This document shows, one piece after another, positions 23,633 through 35,963 of a DNA stretch of 64,000 nucleotides. The notes beneath the pieces are model-generated. The model ran no database searches. It had not been told where the DNA came from and saw only the letters and a program-made list of their open reading frames with translations. This DNA is from Protopterus annectens. Taxonomy: Eukaryota; Chordata; Ceratodontiformes; Protopteridae. The stretch lies in contig NC_056725.1 of NCBI RefSeq assembly GCF_019279795.1, forward strand, positions 1,609,416,054 to 1,609,480,053, in the 5' to 3' direction. The position numbers and the translations under genes are program-made. Within the stretch, counting starts at the first letter, position 1; every line of letters starts with the position of its first letter.

Positions 23633-24429
23633 ATTTGTGCTACAGGGAACTAAACACATGTGTTTAAAGACATATTTTAAAGCATGTACTTTTTTCACGG
23701 TAATTCAAGAGTCTTGGGTTATAAATTTCTGAAATTACAGTTAAAGTAGTCTGCTTGCAAAACAATGCATTACAGTAGCAGTGAGCAATACTCTAATAAA
23801 TGCATTTCTGTGACAATAGCCCATATATCTCTTACTAGGTTTGAAATTTGTGTGTGTGCCCCTGTTCCAAAACAAGTTACCTACTCCGCACTTCCCCCTA
23901 CCCTTATATTTCCCTTTATTCACTTCTTGTCCACCTACCCTACCCCTACTGTTGTACCTCACTACTTTGACTTCCTTCCTTCCTTCCTCCCTCTCAGTTT
24001 CTTTCCTCACCCCTCCTACCTCTTCAGTGCATCCTCACTCCACTTATATTCCCACCACACCCTCCCCTACACCTCCTCCTCCCTCGCAGTATACCCCCTT
24101 CTTAGTGTCTATATATCTTCTATCAAAGTTCTGCATTCTACCTTACCTTGCTGAACTTTCTGCCAGATTTTCTTCCTCATCTCAAATACCTAACTTTCTA
24201 ACTAAGCTCATTTATGGTTTCACTATACCTCCTTTATTAATTAACATAATACTTACCTTTATAATTCCTTTTTTATTTGATTTATCAGTGGTATATAGGT
24301 TATATATACTATTGCTACAAGGCTAATAGAATAAAGCTAATCCCATATTATGTTACCCTCTCTGTAAGTCAGCTACTAATTTTGCTAATTTAATCATTTA
24401 TGTAAATGTATACCAATTGTCTGTTAAAT
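23633..24429. other. Unassigned; pyrimidine-rich tract
   Basis: From about 23870 to 24190 the plus strand is strongly C+T rich, with a (CCTT)n stretch near 23971-23990. Long open frames over it (for example plus 23765-24154 and 23841-24326) are rich in Ser, Pro, Thr and Leu and look compositional. It might be a LINE UTR, but I cannot show that. Confidence 0.45.
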
Positions 24430-26284
24430 ACATAAGTTCATAGGTAGGTACTAGGCTATCAGCCCTGGGACCTATATAAGCCTAGCCAAAAAGGTTCCCT
24501 GGATTTCTCTACCCAAGAAATGTATTTTTATTTTCCTGTGCCCCTGTCGAGCAGTGCCGCAGAAGTGATCCCCGGGGTGCTTTTCTATTTTCCATCCAGT
24601 TGTCAAGATTTTTCTTAAAGAGAGCCAATAAGGAGCTTTGGTTTATTATCAGATGTTTGAATTGAACTCTTTCGACTGCACTTTTGTCGAACACAAAAAT
24701 TCGAAAATGGTAATGTCGACGACCAAAAGCCAATCTAGGAATGGGTTTTAAGATGGGTCGAGACAGGGGAGAGGCTTGTAGTTCGGCAATAACAGTGAAC
24801 ACCTATCTCGACCCATGTTAAAAACATTCCTTGGTTGGCTTTTGGTTGTCAAAATTACTGTTTTCAAATTTCTGTGTTCGACAAAAGTGCAGTCGACAGA
24901 GTTCGATTCGAACATCTGATAGTAAACCAGAGCTTTGCATGACATGAATGGGTAGTTTGTTCCAAGTAAGGAAGTCTCTGGGACAGGAATCTATCCCTCC
25001 AGCATGTTCTGTTTATTGAGGTGACAAGGTTTAGGTCCCTGGAGCATGTGGTTTGGAGAGATCGGGAAGTCTTTAAGTGTAGCATGTCCAACAGCTTTGG
25101 GTTTGAAATAGCTTTGTATGTTAGGCAGACATCGCCTCTGAGTAGGTGATATGCGACGGAGTAGAGCTGGAGTTTTTTGAGACGGTCTGTGTATGGCATC
25201 TGTGTGAGGCTGGTAATTCTCTTAGTGAGGTATTTCTGTGGCCTTTCCAATTGTTTTAGCTGTGTTGTGAGATACATGCCAAATGGGGTATTGTACTCTA
25301 TAATTGGTCTGATGAGGGATGAGTAGAGAGGAACAATGACCTCCTTTTCAGTAGAGGAGAACCCTTTTGTGATGAGGTGTGCCATATAGAAGGATTTCCT
25401 GACTACTGTGGCAATGTGGTTATCAAAGGAGAGACTACTGTCCACCTGTGTTCTGAGGTCTCTTATCACACTTTCAGTGTTTAGTGAGCTACCACCTATG
25501 TGGTAGTTCATGAGTACCATGTTTTTCCCAAAGGGATGACAGTGCATTTCTTGGCATTAAGCTTGAGGCCATGACTTTGACACCAAGCATCTGTCTCTGT
25601 GAGGCCCTTTGGTAGAATGTCTACATTATTAGATAATTCTGTTATGGCTCCCAGTTTGCAGTCATCTGCGAACTTTGTTAGCCAAAGACCTTCTGTGTTG
25701 GCCTGCACTTCAGAGAAGTAGATGCCGAACAGGAGAGGACCCAAGAATGAACCCTGAGATACTCCACTCATCACTGGTCTGAAGTCGGACTTGGCTACTT
25801 TTACTGGGTGGGTTCTGTCAGTGAGCCAGTTGGTCACCCATCTTGTGACCTTGGGATTTATGCTCAGTTTAGTGAATTTATCTAGAATTCCAGGGTGGGG
25901 GATGGTATCAAAAGCCTTGGCGAGGTCAAGATAGGCTGTGTGCATTACCTTGCCCTTGTCTACGGCTCTGGTGACTGCTTCAAATAAGTCAATCCAGTTT
26001 AGTAGACATGAACTACCTTTTACAAACCCAAACTAAGTGGGGTCCAGGGTTTGGAGGTTACCTATATCTTTGTTTATAAGCTCCAAGATGATACCTTCCA
26101 CGGCCTTGCAGACCAGGATCATCAGGCTAATGGGGCGATAGATTCCGGGGTCTGTGCTGGCACCCCATTTGTGGAGAGGGATAACTAACACTGTGCACCA
26201 TTCAGTGGGCACATAGCTTAAGGTGAGGCTATGATTGAACATGGTACTTAGGTGGGGTGCCAGTTTGTTCTGTAGTTCATGCAA
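24430..26284 (-). mobile_element. CR1-like LINE (copy 4), best preserved ORF2 portion
   Basis: Minus strand, 5' to 3' from about 26284 to 24430. Blocks: IYRPISLMILVCKAVEGII (about 26090-26150), a short gap with a stop, HTAYLDLAKAFDTIPHPGI as motif A (about 25885-25945), VTRWVTNWLTDRTHPV (about 25800-25850), SGVSQGSFLGPLLFGIYFS (about 25710-25770), LTKFADDCKLGAI with intact FADD (about 25650-25690). After a frameshift come VIRDLRTQVDSSLSFDNHI (about 25420-25480), LIRPIIEYNTPFGMYL (about 25270-25320) and NRTCWRDRFLSQRLPYLE (about 24960-25020). The 3' UTR ends in TTCATAGG at about 24437-24445. The order and motifs are those of the CR1 group. A MITE is inserted near the end of ORF2. Confidence 0.88.
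24641..24929. mobile_element. Near-palindromic MITE-4 with 8-bp target duplication
   Basis: A 289-bp insertion in CR1 copy 4, flanked by GAGCTTTG on both sides (24633-24640 and 24930-24937). An 8-bp duplication is typical of hAT-superfamily transposition. The two halves are inverted copies of each other over about 120 bp: the left arm contains TCAGATGTTTGAATTGAACT and GACTGCACTTTTGTCGAACA, the right arm their reverse complements. It has unusually many CpG sites for this window (TTCGAA, GTCGAC, TCTCGACC). It has no coding capacity and could fold into a long hairpin. Confidence 0.85.
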
Positions 26285-26335
26285 TCTTTACAAATTTTAT
26301 ACTAAATATAAATTCAGTACTCTGTATATTTGCAG

Positions 26336-26443
26336 TGTTTACACTTGTGGAGTTTTTCTTACTGGGCATCTACTGAAAATGGATTCCTGACCCAGTCAGT
26401 CTTTCCCGGTTAACAAATGTCAAATAAATAAACACATAAATAA
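26336..26443 (+). mobile_element. Solo 3' end of an L2-like LINE or SINE-A
   Basis: Only the last roughly 100 bp of the shared LINE/SINE tail is present: CTACTGAAAATGG, CAGTCTTTCCCGGTTAACAA and an (AAATAAAC)n-like end. It directly follows CR1 copy 4. Confidence 0.7.
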
Positions 26444-27126
26444 ACTAAATACTTCACAATGTGTTGTGTTACATATTATGCCTATATATGCATTTTATTC
26501 TTAGCAATCTGTCAAACTTGTTTCAATCTGTCAAACTCCTTTCTTTGTAGCCTTGGGAATTGTGAATTGAACTTTGAGTACAGTAATGAGGTAGTACATC
26601 AAGTCGAAAGAATGCGACAGTGATGATTTCCCTTTCACAAGTGTAAGGTATTATGAGAATGACAAGACATAGACCCTTTTTGGGGGGGTCTGTCTTACCC
26701 ATGTGCATGTGAATAAGGTGAAACTCATAAAACTCAGGGAAGTGCAGAAATTAAAGAGCAGGACAATTTTCTATCTGTGTGGCACTTTGTAAGGCCTGCA
26801 ATTCAATTTTACAATCAATACTTGTAAAAGTATGTACAGTATGACATTTCCATTGGATCTCATTGTCTGTTATTGAATACATACAATGTTCTGTGTGACT
26901 GCTGGTAATTCAGAAGGACCCTGAACTACACAGAGCTAATGAGGAGAATGAAATCAATCATGTTTGATGACTGCTTATTCAGCTTCCAAATATCAAGTGC
27001 CAGCAAAACATACTCTCACAATTATGTGCAGCTTATAATCAGCACCTAATTAATAAGCAAGATGGTTTTCTTGTTGAAAAGAAAAAAAGAATTAAGCAAT
27101 TTCATTCCATTCTAGAGCCTTGAAGC
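26444..27126. other. Unassigned spacer
   Basis: No gene or known repeat was recognised. Confidence 0.45.
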
Positions 27127-27131
27127 GTGTG

Positions 27132-27198
<67 letters not shown>

Positions 27199-27213
27199 GT
27201 GTGTGTGTGTGCA
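27127..27213. repeat. (GT)n microsatellite
   Basis: About 40 GT units with two GC interruptions. Confidence 0.95.
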
Positions 27214-27519
27214 GTGAGTGACTCCCCCATTAGTGGTTTCACCAGCCGGGCTTTTAACTTACGATTGCATTACTTTTTATTGTATGGTGAATACCATTTT
27301 TCAATCTTGATCGGCTGCAGGTAAGCTGAAATTAAATTAAAACTAATCATCAGCATATGAATATACTGTCAAAAGCAGTTCCATGTCAATCTGTACCCTA
27401 AAGCCTTGAAAGTAACATAAACATGGGAAATCAAAGACTTAAATGAACTAGCTGGAAAAACACGAGTGAATCATTTCTTATAGCCTATTCATGTTTCAGA
27501 CTGCAGGAAGTAGGTTAAT

Positions 27520-27862
27520 TTCTTTAATCCTGGCGAGGTCACACCCGAAACTGTGGGTAGGCATTTGGTATGGTGGTTGTCTGTTAAAAACAGATTGGCC
27601 CTGCTGTTTGTTGTATTCTACTTTTGCAGGACTAATGTGTATTTGATCAAAGCAGGCAGGAATCCAAACTGCGACTATTTGTTTCTATGAAGCAAAAATA
27701 CATCGTTGTAACCATTATCTTTTATCCTGGCAGTCAATCGACTTCTTTTGTTAGACAACGGGTATGAAGGATGATTGGCCCTGCTGTTTGCTTTTGTAGC
27801 TTTTGCTTTGCATGACTAAAGTGTATTTATGTGAAGTAAACTGGAAACAACCAGTAACTAAT
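27520..27862. repeat. Diverged direct duplication, offset about 180-188 bp
   Basis: Two copies share TTTAATCCTGGC-type starts (27533 and 27721), GATTGGCCCTGCTGTTTG (27593 and 27773), ACTAATGTGTATTT / ACTAAAGTGTATTT and a final GGAA segment. They differ by substitutions and small indels, so the duplication is old. No transposon hallmarks were seen. Confidence 0.7.
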
Positions 27863-28470
27863 GTTTATGTCAGACAAAAAAACATTACAGAGCGGACCTA
27901 TTTACAAATTCTTTAAAAACCCCTGTGCAATATTTCCTCTCTCCTCCTCTTCAGTGGCCAGCAGACTCACAAGGCATGCCCAGCTGGGGAATGATATGTG
28001 CATTGCCATTCGCATTATTACTAATAAAATGGCTTGTCTGCCACTAAACAGTGTGAACCTGTTCTAGCCCCTGCCATGCAGGATTACCTGCCCACCAGTG
28101 TGCATCAGCAATCAGATAGGCAAGGTCACTTCCCTCTCTCCAGGATGGAGACTATTGCATTTCTCTATGACCCACACATGCCCCCATCTGTGATACTAAT
28201 CAAACATAGGTTGATTGGGTTATGGCAGGGGTTTCTACCCTCTGCACCACAGGGCCAGTGCATACAATTTATTTTTGAGAAAGCTACTTAAAATGCTGCC
28301 AAGAGACTTCTTGAAAAACACAACTGTACTTGCAGGTTGTAAATGGCTATAAAGATATGTAGACACATTTTAGTTGACTGGAGCAATGTTTAAAGCAATG
28401 ATTTGTGATATATAGAGTATAAATTGCTTGTTTTGAGTTTTCTCAATGCTGGCATATACTGGGTAAGTTA
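27863..28470. other. Unassigned spacer
   Basis: Two overlapping open frames of 68 and 85 codons (27861-28067, 28034-28291) do not resemble proteins I know. I see no splice-flanked exon signature. Confidence 0.4.
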
Positions 28471-28500
28471 GTGTGTGTGTGTGCAGGTGTGTGTGTGTGC

Positions 28501-28584
<84 letters not shown>

Positions 28585-28624
28585 GTGTGCGTGTGTGTGT
28601 GTCTGCGTGTCTGTGTGTGTGTGT
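28471..28624. repeat. (GT)n microsatellite
   Basis: A long GT array with CAGG, GC and CTGC interruptions at both ends. Confidence 0.95.
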
Positions 28625-28744
28625 TGGTGAATGTATCCTGCAATCATCATTGAAGTTGTTTGTATGAAAGAGCCTACAATTATCATTGAAGTTGTGCCTA
28701 ATTTCAAATATTAAGCAAACTGGCAGAAAAAGTAATGATGGTAA

Positions 28745-30336
28745 TTACAAATGCTGGACCACTTGAGACCCCCAATCCAATATTAAGTATATTGACTACA
28801 ACACAGAGCTGCTGCAGATGAAGTCTATCTGACAGAAAACAATCAGTTAAATGACAAAGTACACTATCACCTCTATTACCAACTACTATAGGTGTCCCAC
28901 AAGGATCAATACTGGGTCCTCTACTAGTCACCATTTTCACTAACAAACTACATACTTCCACCCTGCATGCATCACTTATACAGTACACAGGCGACTCCAC
29001 CCTAATCTGCTCAGCCCCATTCTTAATCACTCTTCAAAAGCTTACCCAAGAATCCTTCTGCTTCGTGGAACAATGGATTACCGATATCCAACTAATTCTA
29101 AACCCCAACAACACCAAATTACTCCTTTGTACCCCCCCCCAATGTCCAAATCCACACCTCCTACCTTCACTATCACCTCCAAAAATGGGACTACAATCTC
29201 CTCTTCCCCTCACACTAAGCTGCTCGGGGTTGAAATAGATAACAATCTAACCTTTAATGTCCATAGCTCACAAATCATCACAAAGGTACATAAGAAACTA
29301 GGAACCCTATTCAAACACAAACAGTTCCTAACAGACCAAGCTAGAATCTCCTTAGCCCAAACCCACCTCTTATCTACCCTAATGTATGCATCACCAATCC
29401 TAATTCATATCAGGAATACAGACCTAAACAATCTACAGTCGTGTTTCAATAAAATTGCAAAATTTGCTAACAACTCCACTATTAGAAGTCATCACTGTCT
29501 TGCCCTGAAGCAACTACAGTGGTTAGAACTCCCTCAGCTAATTAGCTATCACCAATTAGTCCTCATCTTCAACATAATAAGGAACCCTCAGAAAACCCCA
29601 GCCCTAAACCGACTTCTAAACCAATATTCTGCAAATCGCCCTCTATGCTCATCCAACAAAACACTGCTCTGCATAACCAAAGCCAATAACACTGCAGGGA
29701 AAAGTCTGTTTTCCCACACCATTGCTAGGGAATGGAATAATCTCCCCCAAAGAATCTCCTCTGCATCATCCATCTCACTTTTCAAGAAATCACTAAAGTC
29801 ACACCTCTTGCAATCATGGCTCTGTCCCTGTATCACATAAAATCTTTTCTGCTCTCCACCTAACTTGCCACACCTCATCTCCTCACTGCTTACCTCAGTT
29901 ATTCTGTACTACTCAAATACTCCCTATCAGGAACTACTATCCTACAAACTATTTCTCATGCTATGACATATCTCCCAAATATTATTTTCCAGATTCCATT
30001 CCTTCATTTTTATGCTTTGTACTACCAAAAGGGAATTCACAGTTTTGCTATCTATATACCAAACTTGCTCAAATCAAACTAAGGTACAAAAAATCTCCTT
30101 GATTGTACATATGCCACTGTATAGAAAATTTCTGTCATTCATGGATTATGTGTTTCTCATATAAAGACATGGAGCTCTGATTGTACATATACTTCTGTAC
30201 AGATTTTTTTTTGTCATTTATTGTATTTGTACTGTTATGTTATGGAACTTTTCTCCCCAAGCCTCCGCTGTAAATGGACCTTGTTCTAGTTGGACTTTCC
30301 TGGTAAACAAATGTAAAATAAAATAAAATAAAACAA
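28745..30336 (+). mobile_element. L2-like LINE (copy B), 5'-truncated
   Basis: The RT part begins near the thumb-side of motif A. TTIGVPQGSILGPLL can be read at about 28880-28925 and QYTGDSTLICSA (catalytic YxDD changed to YTGD) at about 28980-29015. A continuous frame of 255 codons (29073-29840) then covers the C-terminal part: KLLGVEIDNNLTFNVH (about 29215-29265), LLSTLMYASPILIHI (about 29370-29415), KQLQWLELPQL (about 29510-29540) and REWNNLPQRISSASSISLF (about 29730-29785). These blocks are typical of L2-group LINEs. The 3' end carries CTCCGCTGTAAATGG and GTTGGACTTTCCTGG followed by (AAAAT)n, the same terminus as the SINE-A tail. Confidence 0.85.
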
Positions 30337-32150
30337 AGTAGAATACTTGGATATGCCAAAACCCAGTTATTCTGTTTATGTGTTCAGTACACTATAGTTT
30401 CTTGTCTATATTATGGTGTACATAATTGTTTTAAAGCAATCATCTACATATAAGTTTCAGTTTTTGATGAAGGCATCTTCTTTGTTGTGAAGTTGCTCAG
30501 TTAAGGCTTTTATCTCACTTCCCAGCATAAAAGAAGTAAATGGATGCAAATGTTCCTGCCTAACAAAAAAAAGAAAAAGAAAGAAAAAAGAAAAATCTGC
30601 AAATTAATTCTGCTTATTTTTACTTTATCAAATGTTCCAAATAATAGTCACAAAAATATTTTTAAAACCTTTGAGAGCACAAAATGATATGCACTCATGT
30701 AACTGACCTTGCAAATCATATGCTTTTACTGCTGTTAGCTACTACTGCAGAAATAAAGGGATAGCAGGTGTATTTCATGGGTCAGTGTTAAACCTGTCAG
30801 TTTTCATGTTTAGGAGAGCATGTGAGTGAAAAGCTAATGTCACTAACATTTCAAGGGGAGACAAAGCTACTTGTCATATGCAGTTGAGTTCAAAAGTTGC
30901 TATACTATATGGCCAGTTTCAATGAAAATGTATTTTGGTAGTTCTTTGCAATGACCATGATAAACTGTGAGTTTTGGTCTTAATGGTGACCTGGAGGCTC
31001 AGAACTGGAGCGTTTAGAGCAGGGAATGTTTGAATATTTGGACCAAGAGTTCACTTACTGAGCAGATGGAGAATGGCATGTTAGTGTTCTTGGGTTTGGA
31101 GCCTTGACACGTGGAATGTTTCTGTTGTTGAGTAGGTTAAGGCAATAAATAAGAAAATCACTGAGGCTTAAAAGAACTGATTACTGCTGAGTTCTGTATA
31201 TATAAGGGAACCGCTGTTTCAGGAGAGATTATAATATTGGAGTTAGTCATTTAAACTTTTATCGGTAACTAAATGTTGCTTGTACACTGTGACAATGTTT
31301 TATTTCCACATGTGGCTCAAATGGTATGTATTGGAGCTTTTTGTGCTATCCATGCATTATTTTACTCATAAACTGATTTGGAACAGCAATGGCTGCTAAA
31401 GCTATATTTTTGTGCTTTTGTTCTGTTGTTGCTTGTCACCTACTTATTTTACACTTATTACAGTAACATGGCAGCTTTGAAGGAATTTTCACTGTAGAGT
31501 TTTATTTCATTTCTTTGTATAATTGTGTGGTCATTTTTAATATTATTCATTGTTTGAATTCTAGTTAATGCAAAGCCCTTTGCGAAGAAACCAGTGTATT
31601 AAATTTTAACTTGAAATTGGACTGGAACTTGAAAATACGATGCATTAAGAATTCCATGATGGCAATTTGCTTTTAGCTTTATGCATCCATTCATATTATT
31701 TGGCGGTTTATGCGTCTGCATAGAAATCAATTTATTGTGACTGTCACGTTGCATCTTTGAGTGAAGGGAGTGGGATGGAAACGCACACTATAATGAAAAC
31801 TACTCAACACAATCTCACATTTAAAGCTCAGAGAAAAAAAATGTGTTATTTATATTTAAAGTAGCAAGTTACTTATGGTGACTTAAGATGAGTAATCACA
31901 TCACAAATTAAACAGACAATGGCCACCAAACATCTATCCCCTAAACTTCATAGTGATAGTACTAACCAGAACCTAAAACTAAATACAAAACATAAAACAT
32001 AGCTAATGTATGGCAGTTTTAGTAATGTACAGCAGATGATCTATTATAGTGCATCCATAAATTCTAAGAGGGGAAATTTGTATTTTTCTTAACTATTTTT
32101 ACTAGACATTATGAACCGGTCTAGAAAGAGCAATTATAAATTTTATACAT

Positions 32151-32152
<2 letters not shown>
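30337..32152. other. Unassigned sequence
   Basis: About 1.8 kb of AT-rich sequence with no recognisable gene or transposon. A short A/G-rich stretch lies at 30565-30596. Confidence 0.45.
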
Positions 32153-32241
<89 letters not shown>

Positions 32242-32375
32242 TTTTATTAACTACAACTATATATGTGTGTGTGTGTGTGTGGGGGGGGTGTATGAGTGTA
32301 TGCATATAATTTCCTGCCCTTGCAAATAATATTACCGTGGGGAGTGTATGAGTGTATGCATATAATTTCCTGTAT
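32153..32375. repeat. (CA)n array, short (GT)n and 56-bp tandem duplication
   Basis: CA units at 32154-32240 and a short (GT)n and G run at 32262-32288 precede a duplication. GTGTATGAGTGTATGCATAT starts at about 32289 and again at about 32344, with similar continuation (TTTCCTG, then AATATTACC). Confidence 0.85.
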
Positions 32376-32900
32376 TTGCAAAGAATATTACCATTCTGTC
32401 TAGCTATTCACTTTTCCTAATATTTAGTTTTTTGGTTCTCAAGTGCATGTTGCAGGCTTGACTACTACAGCAATCTGGTCCATGAGAACCAGCACTAGGT
32501 AATCTAATCCATGTGCTTCCTCTACTTAAGCAGCAATAGCATTTGGACATTTTTTCGACTCTCACCCTGCCTTTATTTTCTTAAAGGACTCTGCATATTT
32601 CATAAGTCCCGGTTCTTGGCTTAACATCTCATCTGAAGGACTGCACAATCAGGAGTGCAGCACACCCTTATGCTGCACTGCACTGACTGTCTTGGAAAAT
32701 TGATCCAACTACCTGGTGTGAAAATAAAACCCACAGTCTTCAAATATTTCAATACTAAAGATAAATATGTTACCTGTTGAGCTACTGAGACTTTTTTTTT
32801 ACTGCTGGCAGAAATTGCAAGTAAATGCTCAGTCTTTGTTTCCTGAATCCTTGCCATTATTTTCCACTTTGGCCTTATATTTAGCTAGTCCTTCTTTCCC
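32376..32900. other. Unassigned spacer
   Basis: Nothing recognisable; perhaps the 5' part of the following CR1 copy in decayed form. Confidence 0.35.
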
Positions 32901-35900
32901 AAGTTGTTTAGTCAGTATTGAAGTTTTGTGGTAGTACACATACTCTTTTCCCATTCCTTTGCATCCTCCTTTCATTGCTCCACATCATTGCAGCCTATTG
33001 CACTTCATCTTCTCAATGTGGCATTCCCATGATCACCCATGCACTCAAAGTATTACACTATAAGCACCAGTACATCTCTGTCATAGTCCATGTGGGTATA
33101 AATGACTTGAGACATACCTCCCTGGACTGTATGTAGAAAACTGTGATAGAGCTCCCGGACTATGTTTAACAGGCCAACAGAAGATAATTGACTTTAATAA
33201 TTGGCTTAGTTTGGCGTCAGTCCAAGGGGTGACAATATTTATCTTCCTGGGGGGATATGTCAGACAGACCATTCTACTTTGTCACAGGTGGTCTGTACCT
33301 GTCCCCAGCTAGTTTTTCAGTACTGGCTAAATAAATTGTCCATCCATATTGGCTTTTTTAGGCAGTGCCAACATGATAAACCTACCAACATAGCTAAACA
33401 AACTCAGAATAATCTAAAGGTGTGACTGATTCATGCCAGGCATCTAAACGGGAAACTCAGCTTCCTGCAGGCTTTCCTCAACCTTGAAAATAGGCACATC
33501 CATGCAGTTTCCAAGACTTGGTTTACAGCAACAGAGAGCACTCTGGCAGTGTAAGGATATAATGTCTGCTATAAATTTAGTCCAGTTACTACACAGGAAG
33601 GGGTCTAAGGGTGGAGGATTTTCAGCATGCATCATGCACGGACACACCTCAACGCCACTGAAGCACTATGACACACTTGAGATTCTCAATGTACAGCTTA
33701 TCTTAAGTAAAGTCACATACCATAACTTTGCAAGCTACAGGTCCTCCTTCATGACCCTGGAAGCCTGTACCACATACTTCAACAAACTGGAGACAATCAC
33801 CATTCACACCAACACAACATCAGTGAGTGACTTTACCTAGCACAACATTAACTGGCAATCGTGCACAATCTGAAGCATGCAGGCCCACAGATTTCTGGAC
33901 TTAACACAAACACAAACACCCTGGAACTGATAGTCTGGATGTCCACCAGGGGGTGCAAGCATTGAAGTGTTGAACTAATCCTCAGAAAGATTAGAGAATG
34001 ATTCACTCCCCTTACTGCAAAGTCCTGAATTGTCAAGACAGACCAGAAATCTGTCTCCTTTCAAATAAATATTAAATCTGGCACCTCACCTAGCCCCTAA
34101 TCATTTAAAATATATTCTAATGCTAACTACCTCTTATTAAGAGACAGTATAGTAAAATTTCAATACCTCTAAAACCCTGAAAACTCAACTGTCTATGTGA
34201 AATTGTTCACAAAAACACGTAGAGACATGTAAATAGCTGCACAGAGTCAGCTGTACCTAACCCAAGTAAATATAGGACAACCTCCAAAATAATCCTCCCC
34301 AGTAGTATGAACAGGCAGTATAACAACAAAATGAAAGTCATGCCCAAAAATAAGACAGACACTCCCCAGTAAGGTAAAAACTCTTTCATCAATCTGAACA
34401 AGCAATTCAGGGGACTATTCAAGTCCACCAAGGCCAAATATGAGATAAAAATAGTCTCTCAAGCTAAGGACAAATATAAGGCTTTTCTTCATTTATGTTC
34501 ACAACCTTATAGGCAGCATCCAACAAATTGCCAGACTAATGATGAATGGAACCATCTACTTACAGCGAAAGGATATAGCAAATCTGTTGACCAATGTATT
34601 TAGCATTGATTTTACCCCTAATTATGCCTATTCACCCTCCCCCAGGACCCTCTTCCACCATTTCTCCATCAAATATCATTAGGGAACAGGTACTCACTGT
34701 GCTCAATAAGGCTAAGAACACTGTTTTGATAGGCCCTGAAAATATCCCAGGATGCTTCCTGAATAGTGTGACACATGACCTGTCAGGTCCACTAGTTTCA
34801 CTTTTTAACCTTAGCCTCCAGACAGGCTTCATGACTACCAAATGTAGGACTGCAACTGTTATCCTCCTAAACAAAGGTGGGCCTTCCATGGTCCTGCGAA
34901 ACTACAGACCCATAAGAATTACTATTCTCATGTACAAGGCCATGAAAAGAATTACCATGGATCTGCTATAATGACATAGAAAACCTACTGACACTGGACA
35001 CTACATGGTTCACTTTTCCCAAAGGCAGGTAATGTCATCTTAATCTGGTGGACTCCACTGAGAAGGCCACTAAAGCTATGGACTTGGGGGTGGCATACTG
35101 GCTAAGGTATATAACTCATAAACATACAGTATAGGGTTTGATTCTCATCTTTGTGAAATTGCATGGGCTTAAAATGGCCTGCAAGGATAGCTAGTCTAAT
35201 AACTAGTTATAGACATACACTTAGCTGAAGCTGTTGGGCTCTAGGTCAATTTGAATGTCTTAAGGATGCAGCCAGGTTCAATTCCTAGTATGGAATATTT
35301 GTGGGACTGGGGTCGGCATAATGGTAAGGTGTTTACCTCACAGATAACAGGTACTGAGTTTAATTCCCAGCAAGGGAAATTGGCTAAGCTTAAAATGGCC
35401 AAAGAAGGCAGCTAGCATAGTTCTTACTTATGAACCCATGAAAACAGTGTACACTGCCTACCTCAACCTCACCAAGGTGTTCAACACAATACCTTCACTT
35501 AAGCATTGTAGATAATCTTGCAAAAGTAGGCATATGCCCATATGTCACTCGATGAATACCCAGCAGGCTCACTGACAGGACAAAAAAGTTAGGCTAGGGG
35601 AGTCTACTTACACAAAGAGGCCAATCAATATGAGAGTCCCACAGTGATTGGTGCTGGGGCCTCCTTTAGCACCTACTTCTGTAAGTCAGGGCAAACATCA
35701 AGGGCCTCTGGCTGACTAAGTTTGCAGATGACTACAAATTAGCATGGTCACTGAATCCCCTAAAGACACAGACACCCTTTAAGAGGGTTTGACACAGACA
35801 AACAACTGGTGGCAGCGCCATGGACTAAAACTTAATGAGAAAAAAAAATGCATAACAGTACCTTTTGAAAAGATGTCCTTCCCTGGGAATTACCATATTG

Positions 35901-35963
35901 GAAATTACCACATTGATCATACAGTCCTAAAAGTAGGCACTGTGTTCAATGATATGGGAATGA
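32901..35963 (+). mobile_element. CR1-like LINE (copy 5), 5' portion with ORF1 esterase and ORF2
   Basis: The longest CR1 copy. ORF1 remnant: SVIVHVGINDLRHTSLD (about 33080-33125) and a TGGLYLSPASFSVLAK block (about 33285-33330), matching the SGNH-esterase domain of CR1 ORF1. ORF2 endonuclease remnant: the ARHLNGKLSFLQAF block and TWF (about 33435-33525), with a GGxRIF segment near 33610. The RT-upstream segment (34660-34970) reads REQVLTVLNKAKNTVLIGPE, NIPGCFLN and a NYRPI-type motif. After inserted SINEs it continues with TAYLNLTKVFNTIPS (about 35450-35490) and HGLKLNEKKK (35815-35850). It breaks at GMNI, where an antisense CR1 is inserted; the missing continuation resumes at 37796. Confidence 0.8.
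35081..35445 (+). mobile_element. Cluster of tRNA-derived SINEs with CR1-like tail (SINE-C)
   Basis: Two units, and possibly a partial third, are inserted in CR1 copy 5. Unit 1 has an A box in TGGCATACTGGCTAAGG (35091-35107) and a B box in GGGTTTGATTCTC (about 35134-35146), and unit 2 has GTCGGCATAATGGTAAGG (about 35310-35328) and GAGTTTAATTCCC (about 35356-35368). Both then read GGGCTTAAAATGGCC-like sequence and end in a segment with AGCTAG and, in unit 2, TTATGAACCCATGAA. These resemble the CCTATGAACCTATGAA end of the CR1 copies here. A further B-box-like AGGTTCAATTCCTAG at about 35272 may be a partial copy. Confidence 0.65.

Noticed and set aside
23765-24326. Two overlapping Ser/Pro/Leu-rich open frames of 129 and 161 codons
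   Set aside because: They lie on a pyrimidine-rich tract that has few stops by composition; no domain and no splice context.
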